From Bradyrhizobium quebecense (GTDB lineage: Bacteria > Pseudomonadota > Alphaproteobacteria > Rhizobiales > Xanthobacteraceae), in the NCBI RefSeq assembly GCF_013373795.3, contig NZ_CP088022.1:3720001-3784000 (forward strand): a stretch of 64,000 bases of DNA. Reading direction: 5' to 3'. This document shows, one piece after another, positions 45,650 through 54,767 of this stretch. Every line of letters starts with the position of its first letter. The stretch's first letter is position 1. The notes under the pieces were generated by a model. That model saw only the letters and a program-made list of their open reading frames with translations, was not told where the DNA came from and did not search any database. A program made the translations under genes and the position numbers.

Positions 45650-45955
45650 ATGGCCCTCCTCAGACGCGAGTTATACCGCCAAGTTAGAGGCCCTGAGGTC
45701 ACCCACGCGGATCGTTGCGCGCTGGTCTTCGATACAGACACCAAAAGCTTGTATGTCGAGCGGGAGGTGGCGCATTTGGACGCACGCGTCAGCGGTACGA
45801 TTGAGATCCAAACTGCCGCAATGGATATCGCGGATTATCTCAAGCAAGGTGGCCAAACAGCCGGGCACCGCGAATTGTGGCGGCTGCTGAGGACACTCTT
45901 CAAAGATACTGATGATACCGAAGAGATGATCGGTTACGTGCGCGCGCTCCGATAG
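45650..45955 (+). CDS. Hypothetical protein
   Basis: 101 residues from the ATG at 45650 (a TTG two codons earlier is also possible). Phrases VFDTDTKSLYVEREVAHLDA and IADYLKQGGQTAGHRELWRLL suggest a small mixed alpha/beta fold. Not recognised. It lies 45 bases after the small helical protein gene, perhaps co-transcribed, and converges on the decayed repeat copy at its 3' end. Confidence 0.5.
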   Translation: MALLRRELYRQVRGPEVTHADRCALVFDTDTKSLYVEREVAHLDARVSGTIEIQTAAMDIADYLKQGGQTAGHRELWRLLRTLFKDTDDTEEMIGYVRALR

Positions 45956-46112
45956 CCGCCATCTTACGGGCACGCTTCGCGAGGTTCTTATCGATCTTTT
46001 GACTTGCGAGCGTAGGTTTAAAAGCCGGGGCCGCTGGCACCCCGGCTTTTCCGCGCCCAGGTCCGGGCGCATTTTTAGCCATCATCCCATTCTTCGCCTG
46101 CTCAGCCATCAT
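45900..46112 (-). pseudogene. Decayed copy 2 of an RKMAAI-containing small protein
   Basis: Reads MAEQAKNGMMAKNAPGPGRG, then LASQKIDKNLAKRARKMAAI, after which sense is lost and the frame runs across the 3' end of the opposite gene. The IDKNLAKRARKMAAI phrase recalls the C-terminal part of phage- or plasmid-type proteins in rhizobia, where such a phrase is followed by PEAxFE. It is truncated at exactly that point. Confidence 0.35.
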
Positions 46113-46206
46113 GCTGACCACGCGAATGCTCCTCTACCTTTCGGCGTGCGTCCTTTATGCCGCTTTCAAATGTTGCTTCCGGGATCGCAGCCATCTTACG
46201 GGCGCG
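46102..46206 (-). pseudogene. Decayed copy 1 of an RKMAAI-containing small protein
   Basis: A fragment ARKMAAIPEATFESGIKDAR, continuing RKVEEHSRGQHDG to a stop at 46102-46104, preceded by a frame break; the upstream part (KRRVAEKPSVSERP) lies in another frame. With copy 2 it shows the family ending that copy 2 lacks. The bases 46207-46690 show no intact gene. Confidence 0.35.
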
Positions 46207-46695
46207 AGGGTGATGGGCCTTTCGGAAACGGAGGGTTTTTCTGCAACCCGCCGTTTAGCTGCAGCGACTTGCGCCTCGTCCATCTGCCGCGCCCTGCGCT
46301 TTCGGCTAGGGTGCAGGCTTCGGTTTCGGCGGGGGCGGCGGTTCGTCGTCGGGGGGTCATACCGGAATCCTCTCGCGACGAGATGAGGGACACGTTGCGG
46401 TGGATCAGAAGGAGACGGCTGTCCCGAACTGGAAATGCAGTGCGCCATAGAATCGGGGGATAGATAGTCCAAACGTCCCGGCGCGAACCCGTCGGATCGA
46501 CCCGGAAGCGGCCCTCGGCCGCCGCTCCGACCGCCCGTCCGGACACGCAGCGCGGCTGTCCGGTAGCGTTTTCCGGCCCGTCCGGCGCTCCCGTCGCTGA
46601 CCGTGCTGCGACGCCCGCGCTGCGGCTGAAGGCGCGCCCGCTGCATTGACCAGGCCAAGGGCTGAATAGGGGCGGAGCTTAAAAAACCGGAAAAA

Positions 46696-46740
46696 CGTCA
46701 ATAAAAACAAACAAGGGAGGGCGCTGAGAACGCCCTCCCT
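46696..46740 (-). terminator. Rho-independent terminator
   Basis: Read leftward: AGGGAGGGCG-TTCTCAG-CGCCCTCCCT, a perfect 10-base-pair stem, followed by TTGTTTGTTTTTATTG. This is the clearest intrinsic terminator in the window. Confidence 0.8.
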
Positions 46741-46903
46741 GATCGGCTGGTCTTCTCGTGCCCCAGAGGGATCGGGAGAACATCCCCACCCCTCCCCGCA
46801 CGGTGACCAAACTGTTTGACGCCGCCTGTGTACCAACCACGCCGGCGCTTGGGGCAGCCGGCGAACGGGAACGCGCGGACCCTATGCGCAGGTTCCACCG
46901 ACG
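46704..46903 (-). ncRNA. Candidate small RNA with own promoter and terminator
   Basis: About 200 bases bounded by a sigma-70-like promoter (TTGTGT and CTATGT, 17 apart, at 46938-46910) and a strong intrinsic terminator (46740-46696). No convincing reading frame fills the space; the sequence has G-rich stretches (GGGGAGGGGTGGGG) that could pair with ribosome-binding sites. It does not resemble 6S, SRP, RNase P or tmRNA as far as I can tell. Status is inference. Confidence 0.4.
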
Positions 46904-46909
46904 CCAAGG

Positions 46910-46938
46910 ACATAGTTAAATTTACGTTAACAACACAA
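46910..46938 (-). promoter_or_regulatory. Sigma-70-like promoter for the candidate small RNA
   Basis: On the minus strand TTGTGT (46938-46933), 17 bases, then CTATGT (46915-46910), close to the alphaproteobacterial CTATAT -10. Surrounding bases are AT-rich (AACGTAAATTTAA). Confidence 0.4.
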
Positions 46939-47076
46939 AGCTGCCGATAAGCCGCCCAAACCGCGGCCACGGCATGGACGCTGCACAGCCTTCCCTGCAC
47001 AACAGAGAAGGGAAGGCGCCTGAGCAAAACCGGGACAGATGTGTCCCGCCGAGCCAGGTGCCGGGCAAGGTTCTTT

Positions 47077-47631
47077 ATGAAACACAGCTCCAGCCGCGAA
47101 TTCTTCGCCTATTGGAATGCGAAGCGCGGCACTGCGCGTGCACCCGACCGGAGCGAATTCGAACCGTCCGCGGTGCGCGAGCTGCTGTCCGACATCTTCG
47201 TGCTGTCCTATGACGGCGAGACCCGCTTTCCGTTCCGCGTCGCCGGCACCCGCACCTCCGCCCTGCTCGGCTGCGACCTCAAGAACCGCAGCTTTTCCGC
47301 CCTTTTCACCGACGAGAGCCGCGGCGAGATCGAAGACATCATCACCTGTGTCGTCGAAGAGACCCTGCCGGCCATCGCCGGTGTCACCGCCACGACCGAA
47401 ACCGGCTCCAAGGCGCACCTTGAATTGCTGCTGCTGCCCTTTACCGCTCGCGTCCATATGCCGGCGAGCCTGACCGGCCTGCTCGCCCCGTTCGAGGATG
47501 ATGTCACCCGGCTGCACGACCTCGTCCTGACCTCGTGGCGCTACCTGCATCCCCAGGAGCGGCTGGTGCCGCGGACCCTGCGCAAGCTGGCCATCGCGCG
47601 CGGCCTCATGGTCTACGAAGGGCTGCGCTAA
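47077..47631 (+). CDS. PAS domain-containing protein (PAS_5 type)
   Basis: 184 residues from the ATG at 47077, with AAGG upstream. The opening SSSREFFAYWNAKRGTARAP and RSEFEPSAVRELLSDIFVLS are the signature of the PAS_5 family, a single-domain cytosolic group common in rhizobia and Caulobacter. No output domain is present. It may bind a small ligand or partner; function unknown. Confidence 0.8.
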   Translation: MKHSSSREFFAYWNAKRGTARAPDRSEFEPSAVRELLSDIFVLSYDGETRFPFRVAGTRTSALLGCDLKNRSFSALFTDESRGEIEDIITCVVEETLPAIAGVTATTETGSKAHLELLLLPFTARVHMPASLTGLLAPFEDDVTRLHDLVLTSWRYLHPQERLVPRTLRKLAIARGLMVYEGLR

Positions 47632-47766
47632 CCCCTGACGCCTGCCCTCGTCCGGCGGCGAGACCGGCCGCGCCGGTCGCTTGCACCGCGGGCCGCGGAA
47701 CTCTATTAGCTGTTTCGCCGCCATGGCGGGGGTGATCCGCTTATTGCAGCTGCGGCCGGGCTGGGC

Positions 47767-49500
47767 ATGTTTCGCAATTCGATCAGGCAGAAGATCGTCG
47801 GCATCGCCGCGGGACTCATCGTCCTCGCGGTGATCACCTCGCTGCTGTCGATGGTGATGGCGGGCCAGGTCGGCCATCTCCTGGATGAGCTCACCAACCG
47901 CTACATCCCCGCCTATGGCCATCTCGCCCGCGTCAACATCCGCTCGCTGGAGCGGTCCCTGGCGATGCGCCGGATGATGATGGCGAAGATGCAGGCGGCG
48001 GGGGAAGCGAGCGGCTACGACGCGGCGCGCAAGACGTTCGACGAGATCGAGCCCCAGATCAAGCGCGAGGCCGACGCGGCGCGCGTGCTGATCGATTCGA
48101 TCATCGCCGATCCCTCGACCCCATCGGACAACGCCGCCCTCGGGCGCCTCGATGACCGCATCGACAATGCCGTCAACGACCTCCTAATGCGCCTGAACGC
48201 CGAGAACAAGACGCTGCTCGACCAGCTCGACGCCCAGGACTTCGCGGCCGCGAAAGCGACCACGCTCCGCGCAGACGTCCTGCGCGACGACTTCAACAAC
48301 AAGATCGAAGGCATTCGTACCGACATGCTAGCGCAGGTCGCTTCGGCCGCAGCGAAGGTGATGAGTGCCCAGCAGCGGGCGATCATCATCTCCGGTGTCG
48401 TGACCGCGATTGCCGCGATCCTCGGCTTCGTGTTCGCGATGCTGGTCGGCAGCGGCATCACGCGCCCGGTGATGCGGCTGCTGGAGGGCACCCGCGAGGT
48501 CGAGGCGGGCCGCCTCGACGGCACCATCGCAATCACGACCCAGGACGAGATCGGCCAGCTCTCCGCCGCCTTCAACCGCATGATCGAGACGCTGCGTCAC
48601 AACCAGCGCATCCGCGAGACCTTCGGCCGCTACATCAATCCGAGGATCGCCGAGGGCCTGCTCGAGCAGCCGGCGGTCGCCGCCACCGAAGGCCAGCGCC
48701 GCATCATGACGGTGATGTTCTGCGACATGAAAGGCTTCACCCGCCTGAGCGAAGGCGTGACGCCGCGCGGCCTCGTCAAGATCATGAACCTCTATCTGTC
48801 GACGATGTCCGCGCCGGTCCATGCGCATCGCGGCATCATCGACAAGTATATCGGCGACGCCATCATGGCCTATTGGGGCGCCCCGTTCGTCGAAGAAGCC
48901 GAGCAGACCCATCTCGCCGCGCTTGCCGCCATCGACATGATCGGCCAGGTCAACCAGCTGCGCAAGGATCTGCCCGAACTGCTCGGCGTGCGCGCCATCC
49001 CGGCCGATTGCGACATCCGGATCGGGATCGCCACCGGCGAAGCGCTGGTCGGCAGCATCGGCTCGGAATTCATGATGAGCTACACCGTGCTCGGCGACAC
49101 CGTGAACCTTGCCTCGCGGCTGGAAGGCGCCAACAAGTTCTACGGCAGCCGCAGCCTGATCTCGGAGGCCACCGCGAGCGCCTGCGCCGCGACCATCGAG
49201 CTGCGCGAGGTCGACCGCCTCGTCGCCGTCGGCCAGACCCAGCCGGTCGCCGTGTTCGAGATCCTCGGCAAGAAGGATCAACTGACGCCGGCGCAGACCG
49301 AGTTGCGGCAGCGCTACGCCGATGGTCTCGCCGCCTATCGCGACCGCCGCTGGGACGACGCCGAGCAAGCTTTCGCGGCCGCGCTGGCTGCGGCGCCGGA
49401 CGACGGACCGTCGATCACCATGAAGGCACGCGTCGCAGCATTCAGGCAAAATCCGCCGGCGGCGGATTGGGACGGCGCCTGGCACCTGGAGCAGAAGTAG
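47767..49500 (+). CDS. Membrane-bound class III adenylate cyclase with HAMP domain
   Basis: 577 residues. An N-terminal membrane helix (IVGIAAGLIVLAVITSLLSM), a helical periplasmic sensor (~45-210), a second membrane helix (ISGVVTAIAAILGFVFAMLV), HAMP (~235-290) and a class III cyclase domain (~315-500). Metal-binding Asp residues lie in MFCDMKGFTRLS and DKYIGDAIMAYWG; the Lys of IIDKYIGD and the Asp of YTVLGDTVNLASRLEG point to ATP rather than GTP as substrate, and the transition-state Asn and Arg are in NLASRLEG. A C-terminal helical tail (~510-577) follows. Makes cAMP in answer to a periplasmic signal that cannot be read from sequence. Confidence 0.9.
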   Translation: MFRNSIRQKIVGIAAGLIVLAVITSLLSMVMAGQVGHLLDELTNRYIPAYGHLARVNIRSLERSLAMRRMMMAKMQAAGEASGYDAARKTFDEIEPQIKREADAARVLIDSIIADPSTPSDNAALGRLDDRIDNAVNDLLMRLNAENKTLLDQLDAQDFAAAKATTLRADVLRDDFNNKIEGIRTDMLAQVASAAAKVMSAQQRAIIISGVVTAIAAILGFVFAMLVGSGITRPVMRLLEGTREVEAGRLDGTIAITTQDEIGQLSAAFNRMIETLRHNQRIRETFGRYINPRIAEGLLEQPAVAATEGQRRIMTVMFCDMKGFTRLSEGVTPRGLVKIMNLYLSTMSAPVHAHRGIIDKYIGDAIMAYWGAPFVEEAEQTHLAALAAIDMIGQVNQLRKDLPELLGVRAIPADCDIRIGIATGEALVGSIGSEFMMSYTVLGDTVNLASRLEGANKFYGSRSLISEATASACAATIELREVDRLVAVGQTQPVAVFEILGKKDQLTPAQTELRQRYADGLAAYRDRRWDDAEQAFAAALAAAPDDGPSITMKARVAAFRQNPPAADWDGAWHLEQK

Positions 49501-49863
49501 CGACACTTGCGGCCCGCATGAGCCAACGGCTCGCGCAAAATGCGCGCCCGATGACGGGCTCCGCGATATGCGGAACGAAAGATCCCGGATATCGCTTCGC
49601 TCATCCGGGCTACACGCATTGACGCTGACCTGCCCTTCACACTGCCCTTGTGCGACCAGGCGATTCTAACACCGATGTTAGTTTCGGCTCCGCCGTTCGA
49701 TGGTGCGAACAAGACATTCGGCGCACGTGCAAGCACGAGCTCCGGAAGCGACAGTGCGATTGTCGCATCGGCAAACAATTTTTCAGAACGCGCGGAATGT
49801 CTCTCTCGATCGGGAGTTAGTGCTTCAGATCAATGACTGTCCACGTCTAGTCGGGAGGTGCGC
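49501..49863. repeat. Intergenic region with class D palindromic repeat
   Basis: At 49583-49617 the repeat GATCCCGGATATCGCTTCGC continues TCATCCGGGCTACACGC; related copies are at 50530-50563 and 59521-59555. The rest to 49863 shows no gene and holds the promoter of the TPR gene. Confidence 0.6.
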
Positions 49864-50478
49864 ATGATCAAGTCACCGATGAAGCTCGCAATGCTTACGG
49901 CATTTCTGACAGCACCGATCATCCTGTTCCCACCGCACACCGCCCTCGCCGCCGGTGGAGGTGGTGGCGGCGGCGGAGGAGCAGGCGGCGGTGAGTTCTA
50001 CGGGTCGAGCTACAGCACGCCTGCGCCGGCCTATCCCCAGCAGAAGGACAGAAAGACCACGCACAGGGTCAAGAAGCCGATCAAGCAATCCGGCTTCGAT
50101 GATCCGGCATTCCGCGACGGCTATCGCGCGGCCTATGCGACGATCTACGAACGCAACGACTACGCCGCCGCGATCGATCAGCTGCGCGCGCTCGACCGCG
50201 ATGATCATCCGAACGTTGCGAACCTGATCGGCTACTCCTATCGCAAGCTCGGCGACTACAAGCAGTCGCAGGTCTGGTACGAGCGCGCGCTGAAGGCCGA
50301 TCCCAACCACGTGCTGACGTGGAACTACTACGGCCTGTGGCAGATCGAACAGGGCAACCGCGACCAGGCGCAGTATCATCTGCAGCGGATCGCCGAGATC
50401 TGCGGCACCGACTGCGAGGAGTATCGCACGCTGGCGGCCGCACTGGAGAAGCCGCCGGGCACGAACCTCGTCTACTGA
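49864..50478 (+). CDS. Exported TPR protein
   Basis: 204 residues from ATG 49864 with GGGAGG upstream. Signal peptide (MKLAMLTAFLTAPIILFPPH, cleavage near ALAA), then a Gly run of about nine residues, a basic Pro/Lys linker and tetratricopeptide helices: PAFRDGYRAAYATIYERNDY, VANLIGYSYRKLGDYKQSQV and VLTWNYYGLWQIEQGNRDQA. A pair of Cys near the end (EICGTDCEEY) may form a disulfide. Protein-protein interaction in the periplasm is likely; partner unknown. Confidence 0.8.
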   Translation: MIKSPMKLAMLTAFLTAPIILFPPHTALAAGGGGGGGGGAGGGEFYGSSYSTPAPAYPQQKDRKTTHRVKKPIKQSGFDDPAFRDGYRAAYATIYERNDYAAAIDQLRALDRDDHPNVANLIGYSYRKLGDYKQSQVWYERALKADPNHVLTWNYYGLWQIEQGNRDQAQYHLQRIAEICGTDCEEYRTLAAALEKPPGTNLVY

Positions 50479-50529
50479 GCGCACCGGCGCTGAGCCGGCA
50501 TAAGCGGAATGCGGGATCACTAGATCCGG

Positions 50530-50563
50530 CCCGGACATCGCATCGCGCGTCCGGGCTGTACGC
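50530..50563. repeat. Class D palindromic repeat
   Basis: CCCGGACATCGCATCGCGCG followed by TCCGGGCTGTACGC, between the TPR and cupin genes. Confidence 0.55.
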
Positions 50564-50625
50564 GCCGTTGGCTTCCTTCGGCGCCGTCCGCTATCGTGGG
50601 CACCCGAACCATTCGCGAGCCCGTC

Positions 50626-51048
50626 ATGCCCGACCTGATTGATTTCGGTACGTTGCAGCTCAAATTCCTGCAGAGCAAGGAGACCACCGGCGGCAGCGTC
50701 GATCTGTTCGAGATGACGCTGCAACCGAATGCCCGGATGCCGATTCCGCACTATCACGAGAGCTGGGACGAGACGATCTACGGGCTTTCGGGCGTCTCGA
50801 CCTGGCAGGTCGACGGCAAGGAGATCGACATCGCGCCCGGCGAGTCGGTGTTCATCAAGCGCGGTGTCGTGCACGGCTTCACCAACCGCTCGAACGGTCC
50901 GGCGACCTGCCTCTGCCTCCTCAGCCCCGGCGCGCTCGGACCGCAATATTTCAAGGAGATGGCGGCCCTGATGGCGGGCGGTGCCCCCGATCCAGCCAGG
51001 ATGAAAGAGACGATGCTGCGCTACGGCCTGGTGCCGGTCGCTTCCTGA
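50626..51048 (+). CDS. Cupin domain protein
   Basis: 140 residues from ATG 50626. A single cupin barrel: motif 1 is PHYHESWDETIYGLSG with the His-His-Glu metal ligands, and motif 2 is PGESVFIKRGVVHGFTNRS with the last His. Length suits a small dioxygenase, isomerase or sensor, but the substrate cannot be inferred. Convergent with the flavoprotein gene. Confidence 0.85.
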   Translation: MPDLIDFGTLQLKFLQSKETTGGSVDLFEMTLQPNARMPIPHYHESWDETIYGLSGVSTWQVDGKEIDIAPGESVFIKRGVVHGFTNRSNGPATCLCLLSPGALGPQYFKEMAALMAGGAPDPARMKETMLRYGLVPVAS

Positions 51049-51087
51049 CCGCTCGACGCAAGAAACCTGCACCGCTGGCGGCGCTGC

Positions 51088-52245
51088 TCAAAACCGCGTC
51101 GTGCCGAGCGGCAGGCCGAGCTTCACGCGCCCAACCAGCCCGTAGCTGATCGGGGTCATCGCGACATGCTTGATCGCGGCCTGGACGTCGCGGATCGATC
51201 GTTCGAGCGTACCGGTCTCAAAGATCGCGGCCGTGCCGGCGGCCGCCGCGATCATCTCGACGATACGCGCGGCGGTTTCGCCGGCATTGGCGCACGCGAT
51301 CCGGTGCAGCAGCCTTGCTTCGATCAGGCGCTCGCCTCCGGCCTCGCTCGCGGCCATCAGCTCCGTCATGTCCTCGACCAGCAGCGCCCGCGCCGAGCGC
51401 AGCGCCGTTTCGGCTCGGCCGACCATCGACTGGACCAGCTCGCCGTCGCGGAGCTGGCCGACGCCACCGAGCCGCGGCTTCTTGCCCGCGAGCGCGATGA
51501 AGGCGTCGAGCGCGCCGCGCGCGATCCCGAGCGGCACGACCGAGACCGTCCACGAAAACGCCGCCAAACCCGGCAGCCGGTACGGGATGCCCGGCTGGGT
51601 CGGCTTGAAGTCGACCAGCGGATGGGTGTGGCTGTCAGGCACGAAGCAGTCCTGCATCTCGAAGTCGCAGCTCCCGGTGGCGCGCAGACCGGACACGAAC
51701 CAGGTGTCGTGGAGGCGGACGTCGGCGCGATCGACGTAGCAGCAGATCGGCGGGCCATCCTTGCCGTCGGGCCCCTTGACGCTCGCCAGCCCCATGAACC
51801 TGGTGGCGTGGGGCGCGCCGCTGCCGAACGGCCAGCGTCCGCTGACGCGATAGCCGCCCTCGACTTCGACCGCCGTCCCGATCGCCCCGGTGGCGCTCGC
51901 GATGAAGGCGTGCGGATCGGCGAACCAGCCGCGCACCACCTCCTCCGGCAGATAACCGCCGGCCCGGCTCATGCCGCCGCCGTTGCCGACCAGCCAGCCG
52001 ACCGAACCGTCGAGCGCGGCGGCCGCCTCGACGATCGTCATGAAGTCGAGCGGCGACAATTCCGGCCCGCCCAGCGCCTTCGGCAAATACAGCCGAAACA
52101 ATCCGGCCTCGGCCAGGGCGCGGACCACCGCGTCGGGAAGCCGGCGCTCGCGGTCGAAATCCGCCCGTTGCTCGGCAATCAAGGGGGCAAGCCGCTCGAG
52201 CGCGGCCAAATGATCGGCAACAGCGGAGTTGGCAGGGTGGGGCAT
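51088..52245 (-). CDS. Acyl-CoA dehydrogenase-fold flavoprotein (monooxygenase-like)
   Basis: 385 residues from ATG 52245 with AAGGAAGG upstream. The chain has the N-terminal helical, middle beta (YRVSGRWPFGSGAPHATRFM) and C-terminal helical domains of the acyl-CoA dehydrogenase fold. RWPFGSG and the lack of the catalytic Glu region of classical dehydrogenases point to the two-component FMNH2 monooxygenase branch (SfnB/HpaB/DszC-like). The substrate is unknown, and no flavin reductase partner is adjacent. Confidence 0.8.
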   Translation of the reverse strand: MPHPANSAVADHLAALERLAPLIAEQRADFDRERRLPDAVVRALAEAGLFRLYLPKALGGPELSPLDFMTIVEAAAALDGSVGWLVGNGGGMSRAGGYLPEEVVRGWFADPHAFIASATGAIGTAVEVEGGYRVSGRWPFGSGAPHATRFMGLASVKGPDGKDGPPICCYVDRADVRLHDTWFVSGLRATGSCDFEMQDCFVPDSHTHPLVDFKPTQPGIPYRLPGLAAFSWTVSVVPLGIARGALDAFIALAGKKPRLGGVGQLRDGELVQSMVGRAETALRSARALLVEDMTELMAASEAGGERLIEARLLHRIACANAGETAARIVEMIAAAAGTAAIFETGTLERSIRDVQAAIKHVAMTPISYGLVGRVKLGLPLGTTRF

Positions 52246-52393
52246 GGCGCCTTCCTTTTGCGAAAGCTGGCAATATCGGGAGTTCAACGCGGCGACGCGG
52301 ATTTGGCCATGGCACCTGGCGTCGCAGAGGGACCGTCATCTCTTTGTCATGAATTGTGCAGACAGGTTCAGCGGACCAGTTTCGGGGACATGC

Positions 52394-54749
52394 ATGGACT
52401 ATTTCAAACGCTTCAACTTCCTGTTCGCGGCGCCGGTTTTCGAGGCCGACGACCTCGAAGGCATCCGCTTCAACCAGATCATCACCGAGATTGAACGCTC
52501 CGGCTTCGAGGTGGTCCGCGCCCGCAAGCTGGAAGATGCCGAGATCGCGGTGCAGACCGATGCGGCGATCGGCTGCATGGTGGTCGACTGGGGCAAGAAG
52601 GGTCTCGAGGGCAAGACCGCGGCGCTGATCAACCTGATGCGCCGGCGCGGCCTCGACTTCCCGATCCTCCTGCTGATCCGCCGCAAGCGGTTCGAGGATC
52701 TGCCGGTCGAGGTGCTCGATTTCATCGACGGCTACGTGTTCCTGTCCGAGGAAACCCCGCCCTTCATCGCCAAGAACCTGATCTCCAGGCTGAAGCAATA
52801 TGCCGAGAACCTGAAGACCCCGTTCTTCGGGGCGCTGGTCGATTATGCCGAGGAAGGCAACCAGCTCTGGACCTGCCCGGGCCACAATGGCGGCGTGTTC
52901 TACAGCCGCAGCCCGATCGGCCGGGTGTTCGTCGAACATCTCGGCGAGGCGGTGTTCCGCGACGACCTCGACAATTCCGTGCTCGATCTCGGCGACCTTC
53001 TCACCCATGAGGGGCCGGCGCTGCGGGCGCAAAAGGAAGCCGCCAAGATCTTCGGCGCCGAGAAGACCTATTTCGTGCTCAACGGCACCTCGACATCCAA
53101 CAAGGTCGCGCTCGGCTCGCTGGTCACCGACGGCGATCTCGTGCTGTTCGACCGCAATAACCACAAGGCCGCGCACCACGGCGCGCTTCTGATCGGCGGC
53201 GGCATCCCGGTCTATGTGCCGACGGTGCGCAACGCCTGGGGCCTGCGGCCCGATGCGCTGGGACCTGCTCGACGAGGGGAGCTTGCGCGACCAGATCCGC
53301 AAGCACCCGCTGGTCAAGGACGAGAACGCCTGGAAGAAGGAGCGTCCGTTCCGCGTCGCCGTGGTCGAGCAATGCACCTATGACGGCACCATCCACTCCG
53401 CCGAGATGATCCTCAAGCGGATCGGCCACCTCTGCGACTACATCCTGTTCGACGAGGCCTGGGCCGGCTTCATGAAGTTCCACCCGATCTATGCCGGCCG
53501 CTTCGCGATGGGGCTCGCCAATCTCGGCCCCGAGGCGCCCGGCATCATCGCCACCCAATCGACCCACAAGCAGCTCGCGAGCTTCTCGCAGGCCTCGCAG
53601 ATCCACATCCGCGACCGCCACATCAAGGGCCAGAAGCGCCGGGTCGAGCACCGCCGCTTCAACGAAAGCTTCATGCAGCACGCCTCGACCTCGCCGTTCT
53701 ATCCGATCTTCGCCTCGCTCGACGTCGGCGCGCAGATGATGAAGGGCCGCTCCGGCGAAGTGCTGTGGGACGACACGATCCGGCTCGGCATCGAGCTGCG
53801 CAAGAAGATCCGTGCGGTGAAGCGCGAGTTCGAGGAGAAGGAGACGCGCGCGGAGCGGCGCTGGTTCTTCGAGCCGTTCGTGCCGGACCGCGTGATGATC
53901 CCCGACGTCGCGCGCGAGAACGGCGTGCACAATGTCGCCTGGGAGACGATCTCGACCGATCAGCTCGCGACCAATCCGTCCTACTGGCAGCTCAGCCCGG
54001 GCGAAACCTGGCACGGCTTCCCCGAGCTGACCGCGGGCTTTGCCATGACCGACCCGAACAAGCTCACCTTGCTGACGCCGGGCTTCGACCACGCCACCGG
54101 CGCCTATGCCGATCACGGCATCCCCGCGCCCGGCGTCGCGCAATATCTGCGCGAGAACCAGATCGTCGCCGAGAAGAACGACCTCAACTCCCTGCTCTTC
54201 CTGCTGACGCCCGGCGTCGAGGCCAGCAAGGCCGGCACGCTGGTGTCCGGGCTCGTCGCCTTCAAGAAGCTGCACGACGACAACGCGCTGGTCGAGGACG
54301 TCATCCCCGAATTCTTCCGCCGCCGCCCGCAACGCTACACCGGCGTGCGGCTGCGCGACCTCTGCGGCGACATGCACCGCTTCTTCCGCGACGGCGGCGT
54401 CAGCACGTTGCAGGCCAAGCAATTCCTGCCCGAACATCTCCCTGAGATCGCGATGTCGCCGCGCCAGGCGGCGCAATATCTGATCCGCAACGATGTCGAC
54501 TATCTGCCGATCGACCAGATCTTCGGCCGCATCGCCGCGACGCCGTTCGTGGTCTATCCGCCCGGCATCGCCACCATCGTGCCCGGCGAACGGCTGTCGG
54601 AACGCAGCAAGCCGATGATCGATTACTTGCGGATGTTCGAGGCGAGCTTCAATGCGTTCCCGGGCTTCGAGGTCGAGGTCCAGGGCATCTACAAGGAGAT
54701 CGACGACGCCGGCCGCGTCCGCTTCTACACCTATGTCGTGTCCGAATAG
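52394..54749 (+). pseudogene. Orn/Lys/Arg decarboxylase interrupted by a frameshift
   Basis: PLP-dependent fold-type I decarboxylase. The first frame (52394 to ~53245) has the N-terminal wing/receiver-like domain (DDLEGIRFNQIITEIERSGF) and the start of the catalytic core (TCPGHNGGVFYSRSP, VLNGTSTSNKVAL). The core continues in the second frame (~53247-54749): the PLP Asp in ILFDEAWAG, the Schiff-base Lys in ATQSTHKQLASFSQ, and the C-terminal domain. At 53240-53255 GGCCTG-C-GGCCCGATG carries one extra base, or lacks two. Everything else is well kept, so it is either a fresh mutation or a sequencing error. If restored, it would be ~785 residues. Substrate (lysine, arginine or ornithine) is not told by sequence. 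Confidence 0.8.
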
Positions 54750-54767
54750 GCCAGCGGACGCAACACA

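Noticed and set aside
46155..46658. Minus-strand frame of 167 codons in the islet
   Set aside because: Arg/Pro-rich, no start signal and crosses decayed repeat copies; only the short fragment ending at 46102 looks gene-derived.
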